From contig CALBSU010000656.1 of the NCBI GenBank assembly GCA_937967285.1, positions 1-9,770 on the forward strand: 9,770 nt of DNA, given 5' to 3'. Shown here in pieces: positions 1-9,770 of the stretch. The translations under genes and the position numbers were made by a program. The DNA is from an uncultured Acidobacteriota bacterium. GTDB lineage: Bacteria; Acidobacteriota; Blastocatellia; RBC074. How positions within the stretch are numbered: position 1 is the stretch's first letter; each line of letters opens with the position of its first letter. The notes below the pieces were generated by a model. It had not been told where the DNA came from and searched no databases. It saw nothing but the letters and a program-made list of their open reading frames with translations.

Positions 1-104
1 CTGGGCGGAAAGAATTTATCGGTCAAGAATTAGTTGCAACTCGATCCTGACCCCGACCGTCTTTAAGTTTGCGACAGATCAAAATTTAATCCCGTAATCC
101 TGAT

Positions 105-3359
<3,255 letters not shown>

Positions 3360-3387
3360 TCCCGACCCTGCATCGTTTGATTTGCCT

Positions 3388-3419
3388 AACGGATTACAAC
3401 TGCCAACGGATCTAAACTG
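3388..3419. repeat. Imperfect 15-base direct repeat before the NHL gene
   Basis: Two 15-base units at 3388-3402 and 3405-3419 start with AACGGAT and end with AACTG. They match at 12 of 15 positions and start 17 bases apart. They end at the ribosome binding site of the gene at 3431. This could be a regulatory site or a chance duplication; nothing in the sequence decides between them. Confidence 0.35.
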
Positions 3420-3423
3420 GAGG
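3419..3423 (+). promoter_or_regulatory. Shine-Dalgarno site for the NHL propeller gene
   Basis: GGAGG lies seven bases before the ATG at 3431. It is the best ribosome binding site in the window and fixes that start, which also gives a complete Tat signal peptide. Confidence 0.8.
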
Positions 3424-3430
3424 ATTACTG

Positions 3431-4477
<1,047 letters not shown>

Positions 4478-4501
4478 TTTCAGGGGGCGCGGCGGATTGC
4501 C

Positions 4502-5338
4502 GTGCCCCTCAATTCACATCAGATGCTCGAATTTTTCCGGCTCCTTCTCTCCACCGTGGCCTACCGGCCGTACGTCTTCGTCTTTCTGGCCTGCTTCCTC
4601 TTTCTGGCCATAACGCATATCGGCTGGAAGCGGACGGCGCTCTTCTCGGTTCTCGCGTATCTCGTGGCGTTTCTGAGCGAGTGGAGCTCCGCGGTCGCCG
4701 GAACAGGCTTTCCTTTCGGACTCTACTACTACATCAACAATACCTCGGACAGGGAGTTATGGATCGCCGGCGTGCCGTTTATGGACTCGCTATCCTTCAC
4801 GTTTCTGTCATATGTCAGTTGGGAGATGGCGATCATTCTGAGGGGGCGTCTGAGGGCGGGAGCGTGGGACCTGCAGGTCGCGGATGCCGAGCCGGTACGC
4901 AACAAGTGGTCGACGACTCTGATCGCAGCCTTTCTGATGACCTATCTGGACATCATCATCGACCCCGTGGCATTGCTCGGAGACCGCTGGTTCCTCGGCA
5001 AGATCTACTATTATCCCGACGGAGGCAGCTATCACGGCATCACGCTGGCCAATTTCTTCGGCTGGTTCTTCGTCTGCCTGGCGATACTCAGGCTCTACAT
5101 CCTGCTCGAACGGGTCCTCTGGCGAAAAGCAGAGCGACGACCGGCGGGAGTCATGGACTACCGGTTCAAGGCTGTCGGTCCGATCGGACTCTATTTCGGG
5201 GTCCTCGGATTCAACCTCTTCATGACCTTCCTGATCGGCGAGAGGGAACTGGGCATCACGGGAATCATCATTATCCTTCCGATAATTCTGGCTCTGCTGC
5301 TGGCGATCGGGCGCATGCGTCCGGCCGGTGCCGGCTGA
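4502..5338 (+). CDS. CruF-like carotenoid biosynthesis family membrane protein
   Basis: A 278-residue integral membrane protein with about seven hydrophobic segments (about 22-40, 43-60, 91-113, 137-159, 179-203, 224-245, 252-271). Family-type motifs are E60-W61 followed by GFPFGLYYY (69-77), D150 with D154-P155 in the fourth segment, and YYYPDGGSYHG then NFFGW (169-188). These match the carotenoid biosynthesis protein family (PF04240, formerly DUF422). Its characterised member CruF is a 1',2'-hydratase acting on the psi end of carotenoids. The conserved acidic residues within the membrane are probable catalytic positions. The start is GTG at 4502 with G-rich sequence upstream; the in-frame ATG at 4523 is an alternative. 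No phytoene synthase, desaturase, cyclase or glycosyltransferase is visible nearby, so the family is well supported but the exact substrate is not. Confidence 0.85.
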   Translation: MPLNSHQMLEFFRLLLSTVAYRPYVFVFLACFLFLAITHIGWKRTALFSVLAYLVAFLSEWSSAVAGTGFPFGLYYYINNTSDRELWIAGVPFMDSLSFTFLSYVSWEMAIILRGRLRAGAWDLQVADAEPVRNKWSTTLIAAFLMTYLDIIIDPVALLGDRWFLGKIYYYPDGGSYHGITLANFFGWFFVCLAILRLYILLERVLWRKAERRPAGVMDYRFKAVGPIGLYFGVLGFNLFMTFLIGERELGITGIIIILPIILALLLAIGRMRPAGAG

Positions 5339-5413
5339 AAAAATTCAGACCGGGCGCCGATTCCGTGCGTCGAAACTCTCATCCGCGAAATTAGACGGTT
5401 TTCTAACTCTGAG

Positions 5414-5419
5414 AAGGAG
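5414..5419 (+). promoter_or_regulatory. Shine-Dalgarno site for the VWA gene GTG start
   Basis: AAGGAG is eight bases before the GTG at 5428. It supports this non-ATG start, which is also the one giving a full signal peptide. Confidence 0.7.
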
Positions 5420-5427
5420 CGGGTGGA

Positions 5428-6429
5428 GTGACAAGAATCTCGCAGATTGCCGGAATCGTGATAATTCTTGCCGTCGTGGCGCCGATTGCAGCATCGGGGC
5501 AGACGCCGGCTGAGGACTCGACTGTCAGGATCGATACGACTCTGATCAGTGTTCCGGTCATCGTCAGTGACCGGCAGGGAAGATATGTCAGCGGGCTGGG
5601 CAAAGACGATTTCAGCCTGTCCGAAGACGGGGTCGAGCGGCCGGTGGCCTTCTTCGCATCCGTCGAGGAGCCGATCAATATCGCGCTGCTGCTCGATACG
5701 AGTCGCAGTACGCACCTTGTGCTGGAGGATATCAAGAAAGCGGCTCGTCTCATGCTGGCACGGCTCCGGCCTGTCGACCGGGCGATGATCGTCAGCTTCG
5801 ATTATCGTGTTCAGGTGCTCAGCAGGCTGACCGGCGACAAAAGGGAGCTCGAACGCGCTGTCGATCGCGCGCGGATCGGCGAATATATCGGGACGACGAT
5901 GTATGACGCCGTGGCGGAGGTGACCGAAGGCCAGTTTCGCGGCGTATCCGGCCGCAAGGCGATTATTCTTCTGACCGACGGAAAGGATGCCGGCAGTCAG
6001 GTTTCTAGCAGCGAGCTGCTCGAATCGGCGGCCGAATCCGACACGCTCATCTACAGCGTCTTCTATTCTACGGGCATGCCGGCAGCCGGGGGGCGACGCG
6101 ACCGGTTCCCGTGGGGCGACAGGCTGCCCCAGCGGCGCAATCGACGCGCCGTCGAGCAGCGGCAGCGCAGAGTCGAGCGCATCAACCGATCGGCATCCGA
6201 ATACCTGCAGTCCCTCTCAGACAGTTCGGCGGGAAGGTTCTATCAGAGTGATGTCGCCGATCTTGCCGAAACCTTCGGTCTCGTCGTCGATGAATTGCGC
6301 CGCCAGTACCGGCTCGGGTTCTATCCGGACGAAGGTAATCTCGACGGAGAGGCCCATCAGTTACGCGTTCGCGTCAACCGGACGGATGTCGCCGTCCGCG
6401 CCAGAAAAAGTTATCGAGTAACGAAGTAG
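5428..6429 (+). CDS. Secreted VWFA-related Acidobacterial domain protein
   Basis: A 333-residue protein beginning with a hydrophobic signal peptide (about 1-25, ending AASGQ). The segment 32-78 has the V-x-V-x-V-x-D-x-x-G-x-x-V-x-x-L-x-x-x-D-F pattern that opens members of the VWFA-related Acidobacterial family (TIGR03436). The VWA fold follows with a complete metal-ion-dependent adhesion site: DTSRS at 90-94, T156/T157 in GTTMYD, and D184 in LLTDGKD. The protein should therefore bind a divalent cation and contact a partner protein outside the cytoplasm; no partner is known for this family. Between the fifth strand and the final helix is an unusually basic stretch (221-256) with 13 arginines. 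The C-terminus (about 290-333) has the Y-R-L-G-F-Y-P and H-x-L-R-V-R-V segments typical of the family, so the gene looks complete. It stands alone, with 89 and 80 bases to its neighbours. Confidence 0.93.
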   Translation: MTRISQIAGIVIILAVVAPIAASGQTPAEDSTVRIDTTLISVPVIVSDRQGRYVSGLGKDDFSLSEDGVERPVAFFASVEEPINIALLLDTSRSTHLVLEDIKKAARLMLARLRPVDRAMIVSFDYRVQVLSRLTGDKRELERAVDRARIGEYIGTTMYDAVAEVTEGQFRGVSGRKAIILLTDGKDAGSQVSSSELLESAAESDTLIYSVFYSTGMPAAGGRRDRFPWGDRLPQRRNRRAVEQRQRRVERINRSASEYLQSLSDSSAGRFYQSDVADLAETFGLVVDELRRQYRLGFYPDEGNLDGEAHQLRVRVNRTDVAVRARKSYRVTK

Positions 6430-6475
6430 CGGTCCCGCCTTCAAAGCGGACGAAGTGTTCCCAGCCATTCACCTT

Positions 6476-6502
6476 TTTACTTCACTCCCGCTCGGTTAAA
6501 AT
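6476..6502 (+). promoter_or_regulatory. Possible promoter of the secreted hydrolase gene
   Basis: TTTACT at 6476-6481 and TAAAAT at 6497-6502 resemble -35 and -10 boxes with a 15-base spacer, which is short. The -10-like box ends only seven bases before the ATG at 6510, so a transcript starting here would have almost no leader. The AT-rich patch stands out from GC-rich surroundings, but the call rests on composition and weak matches. Confidence 0.35.
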
Positions 6503-6509
6503 CAGTGAG

Positions 6510-8222
6510 ATGAAGAAAATTATTCTGGTTTTATCTCTGCAGGTCGCACTGTTCGCGGTCGTCAGGGCGGATGTGACGTTCGCTCCGATCACCGAGGGCT
6601 TCGGGGCGAACGGGCGATATGCGATCAGGTCGGACAAGTTTCCGAGCCCGCTCTATGATCGCGAAAATGTCTATGTCTTCAGACCGGAGGGGGGCGACGG
6701 ACGGGTTCCGGTAATCTTCTTCGCGCCCGGCTACAATAATAACGACCCTGACGAATACCGCGCGCTCGTCGATCATATCGTCAGCCGCGGTTATGCGTTG
6801 ATCTATGCTCCGTTTCAGATCCTGTCTGGCGATCTGTCGCTGCACGAGAAGCGTTACGATACGATCTGGGCCGGTTTCGACGAGGCGGTTGAGCGGTACG
6901 GAGACTCCTTCGATCTGGATCGGGTCGGTTATGTCGGCCATTCATACGGCGGCGCCGCCATCTTCGCCATGGCCCTGCGTGGAATCGAGCGGAGAGGCTG
7001 GGGGCGAGAGGGGCTCCTGCTCTACTCGATGGCTCCGTGGTATTACTATCAGATGAGCCTCAGGGATTTCGTCAATTTCCCGTCGCATGCCAGGCTGGTG
7101 GTTCAGGTTTTCGAGAATGACGGAGTCTGCGATCACCGGATGGGTAAGGAGCTCTTCGACCGGGTGAATCTGCCGTCGAGCGAGAAGGATTTCATCATGC
7201 TGAGGAGCGACCAGCGGCAGGGCGGGCGGCTGGACGCGTCGCACGGAACTCCTTCGCGCGGAACGGAGGTCAATGCGCTCGATCATTACGGCATCTATCG
7301 CATCTTCGACGCACTGGCCGAATACACTTTCAATGGAGATCCGGCGGGTAAGCGCGTCGCGCTCGGAAACGGCGGCGCAGAGCAGCGATACATGGGGCTC
7401 TGGCCTGACGGCCAGCCGGTCCGTGAACTTCTGGCCGGCGACTGCGTGCCGGTGACAAGGTCGGCGCTTTCGTTCCTCTTCCCGTATCTCGGCGGCGGAA
7501 CGAAGGGGCTGACGAACGTCTCCTCCGGCAGTCTCAAGCCGATCCCGATCGCGCCGGATTCACTGGTATCCGCCTGGGGGACCAACTTCTCGCTCTATCC
7601 GATGGAGGCGCCGGGCGGCCCTGTGCTCGAACTCAACGGGACGATAGTCAAGGTGAAAGACGGAGTCTGCGCAGAGCGGCTGGCTCCGCTCTTCTTCGTA
7701 TCGCCGACACAGGTCAATTATCTGGTCCCTCCGGGAACGATCAGCGGATCGGGGACGGTGACGATCTACAACAGCGACGGGGCGATCTCGACGACCGGCG
7801 TGGCGATCGATAACGTGTCTCCGGGGCTCTTTTCGGCAAATGCCGACGGCGTCGGACCGGCGGCCATGTCGGTCCTTCGCGTCAGGGCGGACGGTTCGCA
7901 GAGCTACGAACGCGCGATTCAGTTCGATTCGATCAGGAACGCGTATGTCGCTCTGCCGATCGACCTGACAGCGGCGGGCGAGGATGTCTATCTGTTGCTC
8001 TTCGGCACCGGCTTGCGCTATCGGAGCTCGCTCGGCAACGTCAGGGTGACGATCGGCGGCGTGCCGGCCGAAACTCTCTACGCCGGCGCGCAGGGCGCTT
8101 TCCCGGGGCTCGATCAGATCAACGTCCGCGTGCCGCGATCGCTGGCCGGGCGAGGGCTGGTCGATATCATAGTTGAAGTCGATTCGAAGCCGGCCAACCG
8201 TGTGCATGCATACTTCCGTTGA
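6510..8222 (+). CDS. Secreted alpha/beta hydrolase fused to a Solibacter-type C-terminal domain
   Basis: A 570-residue two-part protein. Residues 1-20 form a signal peptide (MKKII, hydrophobic core, VRA). Residues about 30-275 are an alpha/beta hydrolase: strand VIFFAPGYNN (68-77) holds the probable oxyanion loop, GHSYGG (143-148) is the nucleophile elbow with S145, and END (202-204) or D208 supplies the likely acid. H245 (SHG) or H259 (DHYGIY) would be the catalytic His. The overall pattern resembles dienelactone-hydrolase or polyester-hydrolase-like proteins, so an ester substrate is likely but unidentified. Residues about 337-570 match the Solibacter-type C-terminal domain (TIGR03437): IAPDSLVSAWGTNF at 347-360, VNYLVPPGT at 402-410, VSPGLF at 436-441, LLLFGTGLR at 495-503, and GLDQINVRVP near 533-542. 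That domain has no known function and is usually the last domain of secreted acidobacterial proteins. The next gene overlaps its stop codon. Confidence 0.92.
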   Translation: MKKIILVLSLQVALFAVVRADVTFAPITEGFGANGRYAIRSDKFPSPLYDRENVYVFRPEGGDGRVPVIFFAPGYNNNDPDEYRALVDHIVSRGYALIYAPFQILSGDLSLHEKRYDTIWAGFDEAVERYGDSFDLDRVGYVGHSYGGAAIFAMALRGIERRGWGREGLLLYSMAPWYYYQMSLRDFVNFPSHARLVVQVFENDGVCDHRMGKELFDRVNLPSSEKDFIMLRSDQRQGGRLDASHGTPSRGTEVNALDHYGIYRIFDALAEYTFNGDPAGKRVALGNGGAEQRYMGLWPDGQPVRELLAGDCVPVTRSALSFLFPYLGGGTKGLTNVSSGSLKPIPIAPDSLVSAWGTNFSLYPMEAPGGPVLELNGTIVKVKDGVCAERLAPLFFVSPTQVNYLVPPGTISGSGTVTIYNSDGAISTTGVAIDNVSPGLFSANADGVGPAAMSVLRVRADGSQSYERAIQFDSIRNAYVALPIDLTAAGEDVYLLLFGTGLRYRSSLGNVRVTIGGVPAETLYAGAQGAFPGLDQINVRVPRSLAGRGLVDIIVEVDSKPANRVHAYFR

Positions 8223-8929
8223 AGATCAAAGAGGTCAATCCATTCCATTTGCCGATCCTGATGGCTCAGGGCCTGTGGGTCAGGCTGACGACCCCGAGGT
8301 TGCCGGGGGCGGCCGGACCGTGCGAGGGGCTGGTCCCCGGCGACGCTCCTGAACTGAGCATCGCTGTTCTGGGCGAATCTCCGGTTGCGGGGATCGGGGC
8401 TCCTGATCACGGACTGGCCCTGACAGGGCAGATCGCCCGGTCGCTCAATCGCCGGCAGGGTCGAGCCGTCAGATGGCTTGCCCTGGGACGCTCCGGCGCC
8501 AATGCCCGGCAGGTTCGCGACGAGCTGGTCCCGCACCTGCGCGGCAGAAGAACCGACGGTGTCGTTATCGTGCTGGGCGTCAATGATGCAATCGAATTGA
8601 ATTCGCCCGAGAAATGGAAATCCGATATGCGCAGCCTCATCGGGGCGGTCAGGAATGAACTCGGCGCGGTCCGCATCGTACTGGCCGGAGCGCCGCCTCT
8701 CGACAGCTTTCCGGCCTTGCCGGCACGGCTGCGCTCTTTCCTCGGAGCCCGATCGCGCCGGCTGGATCGGGAACTCGCCGCTCTGGCAGCCGAACTCCCT
8801 GATGTCGTTCATCAGCCAATGCTCGATGGGCTGCGGGACGAGCATTTCTGCGCTGACGGATTTCACCCGGGCGTCTCAGGTTACGCACTATGGGGCGACC
8901 ATCTGAGTATCCCACTCCTCGAGGGATGA
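8219..8929 (+). CDS. Cytosolic SGNH/GDSL-family hydrolase
   Basis: A 236-residue protein of the SGNH hydrolase superfamily (GDSL_2 type), whose members cleave esters. Block I is LGES (51-54) with nucleophile S54, so the usual Asp is Glu here. Block II is the glycine region LGRSGAN (89-95), block III is GVND (120-123), and block V is DGFHP (213-217) with D213 and H216 completing the triad. The segments RLTTPRLPGAAGP near 22-33 and PPLDSFPALPARLR (159-172) match a common intracellular SGNH subgroup of similar length. No signal peptide is seen. The start is uncertain: TTG at 8219 overlaps the preceding TGA as TTGA and has no Shine-Dalgarno site, suggesting translational coupling. TTG at 8249 or ATG at 8261 are alternatives that would leave all blocks intact. 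Substrate is unknown. Confidence 0.88.
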   Translation: MKIKEVNPFHLPILMAQGLWVRLTTPRLPGAAGPCEGLVPGDAPELSIAVLGESPVAGIGAPDHGLALTGQIARSLNRRQGRAVRWLALGRSGANARQVRDELVPHLRGRRTDGVVIVLGVNDAIELNSPEKWKSDMRSLIGAVRNELGAVRIVLAGAPPLDSFPALPARLRSFLGARSRRLDRELAALAAELPDVVHQPMLDGLRDEHFCADGFHPGVSGYALWGDHLSIPLLEG

Positions 8930-8963
8930 CTACTGAGTCGCCCGTTTGAAAGGCAGGTGAAAG

Positions 8964-9326
8964 ATGAACGATCTGGAGAGAACAGTTCAGGATGCCGTGA
9001 CCGCTGCCGAGGGCTGGCTCAAACTGGTCGATGCGGATGACTTCGACGGGAGCTGGAATCAGGCTGCCGCGCTCTTCAAAAATGCGGTCAACGAAGAGAA
9101 GTGGAGCGAATCCCTCGTGATGGTGCGCGGAATGTTCGGCAAGGCTTTATCCCGCGCAGTGAAATCGACAAAATACGCCACTGAACTCCCGGGAGCTCCC
9201 GACGGAGAATATGTCGTGATCGAATACGAAACCGAATTCGAGAAGAAACGAAATGCAGTCGAGACTGTAACTCCGATGAAAGACCCGGATGGGCAATGGC
9301 GGGTGTCCGGTTATTTCATCCGCTGA
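8964..9326 (+). CDS. DUF4019 family protein
   Basis: A 120-residue protein that I recognise as the DUF4019 family (PF13211), of unknown function. Typical features are AEGWLKLVDADDFDGSW (15-31), the W-S-E-S-L helix near 47-51, LPGAPDGEYVVIEYET (75-90), AVETVTPM (98-105) and a final DGQWRVSGYFIR (109-120). The fold is probably a small alpha+beta unit related to cystatin or NTF2-like domains; this is inferred from the pattern of helices then strands. Many family members carry a signal peptide, but this one begins directly with the domain (MNDLERTV), so it appears cytosolic. AGGTGA just before the ATG supports the start. It lies 34 bases after the SGNH gene and 33 before the SMP-30-type gene and could be co-transcribed with either. 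Confidence 0.88.
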   Translation: MNDLERTVQDAVTAAEGWLKLVDADDFDGSWNQAAALFKNAVNEEKWSESLVMVRGMFGKALSRAVKSTKYATELPGAPDGEYVVIEYETEFEKKRNAVETVTPMKDPDGQWRVSGYFIR

Positions 9327-9359
9327 TACCGCAAAAACAAACAGACGGAGATAAAGAAC

Positions 9360-9770
9360 ATGTCCAATAACCCACTCAACACGGGCCGGCGGGGATTTCT
9401 TGCCGGCGCTCTCGCCGCGGGGCTCGCCGGCGCCGTCAGCGGTCAGGACAGGCGCTACGACCGGCAGGCTCCTCCGGTCAGGTATCCGGAACCGGATGTC
9501 GTTGTCCTCGATCCACGGTTCGCCAGATACAAGATCGGCAATACGCCGATCCAGAGAATCCATACCGGAACGCTCTGGGCCGAGGGGCCCGCGTGGCACG
9601 GTGCCGGCAACTTTCTGGTCTGGAGCGATATCCCGAACAACGTTCAATATCGCTGGCTGGGCGAGGACGGTCATGTCTCGACCTTCAGGAACCCCTCGAA
9701 TTTCAGCAACGGCAACACCTTCGACTGGCAGGGGCGGCAGATCTCATGCGAGCACTCGACGCGCCGCGTG
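9360..9770 (+). CDS. Tat-exported SMP-30/gluconolactonase-type propeller protein (partial, runs off the window)
   Basis: The first 137 codons of an open frame that continues past the window end. The start ATG is supported by GGAG at 9347-9350, nine bases upstream. Residues 9-14 (GRRGFL) followed by an Ala/Gly/Leu-rich stretch to about 28 form a twin-arginine signal peptide. The mature part begins the SMP-30/gluconolactonase/LRE six-bladed propeller (PF08450): WAEGPAWHG (73-81) contains E75, the expected metal-ligand Glu, and LVWSDIPNN (86-94) completes blade one. In SNGNTFDWQGR (116-126), N117 aligns with the second metal-binding Asn of human SMP-30, and CEH (130-132) follows. Family members hydrolyse sugar lactones or similar esters with a divalent metal; the remaining ligands lie beyond the window. 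It is the second Tat-type propeller in this window, but its blades differ from the NHL protein, so the two are not close paralogs. Confidence 0.9.
   Translation, partial: MSNNPLNTGRRGFLAGALAAGLAGAVSGQDRRYDRQAPPVRYPEPDVVVLDPRFARYKIGNTPIQRIHTGTLWAEGPAWHGAGNFLVWSDIPNNVQYRWLGEDGHVSTFRNPSNFSNGNTFDWQGRQISCEHSTRRV

Noticed and set aside
1..33. Possible C-terminal end of an upstream gene (frame 1, TAG at 31-33)
   Set aside because: Ten codons are too few to recognise, and all three forward frames stay open for some distance from the window edge. No adaptor-protein signature could be seen.
5335..5348. CTGAA-AAAA-TTCAG inverted repeat at the end of the CruF-like gene
   Set aside because: A five-base AT-containing stem with no following T run on the + strand; too weak for a terminator.
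5391..5406. TTAGA/TCTAA inverted repeat 22 bases before the VWA start
   Set aside because: Five-base arms around a six-base loop occur often by chance, and no second copy is seen.
6432..6451. Hairpin-like GTCCCGC...GCGGAC after the VWA gene
   Set aside because: The stem needs a bulge and no T run follows directly; the nearest T-rich stretch is about 25 bases further on, so it is not a clear terminator.

Overview
The window reads as ordinary chromosomal DNA from a member of the Acidobacteriota. The strongest evidence is two protein modules typical of that phylum: a VWFA-related Acidobacterial domain protein (TIGR03436 type) and a Solibacter-type C-terminal domain (TIGR03437 type). The GC-rich coding sequence and strong third-position GC fit this. 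The phylum call is inferred from domain content, not from a marker gene. All eight genes lie on the + strand, packed closely, with gaps of at most about 90 bases and one four-base overlap. I saw no tRNA, rRNA, CRISPR array, insertion sequence, phage gene or convincing terminator.

Layout: (1) 105-3359, a complete RND efflux permease of the HAE1/AcrB type with its proton-relay residues intact; its adaptor and outer-membrane partners are not in the window. (2) 3431-4477, a Tat-exported NHL-repeat beta-propeller. (3) 4502-5338, a multi-pass membrane protein of the CruF-like carotenoid biosynthesis family. (4) 5428-6429, a secreted VWA-domain protein with a complete metal site and an arginine-rich insert. 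(5) 6510-8222, a secreted alpha/beta hydrolase fused to a Solibacter-type C-terminal domain. (6) 8219-8929, a cytosolic SGNH/GDSL hydrolase, apparently coupled to the preceding gene through a TTGA overlap. (7) 8964-9326, a small DUF4019 protein. (8) 9360 to the window end, the start of a Tat-exported SMP-30/gluconolactonase-type propeller.

The genes do not form a recognisable single pathway. The common thread is the cell envelope: five or six products are exported or in the membrane (pump, two Tat propellers, VWA protein, secreted hydrolase, carotenoid-family membrane protein). The tightest pairs are NHL propeller plus CruF-like protein (24-base gap), hydrolase plus SGNH hydrolase (overlap), and DUF4019 plus SMP-30 propeller (33-base gap). 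I found no convincing evidence for a new defence, mobile or RNA system. The points most worth a second look are the hydrolase/Soli_cterm fusion, the histidine-marked propeller, the CruF-like gene without visible carotenoid neighbours, and the Arg-rich insert in the VWA protein.
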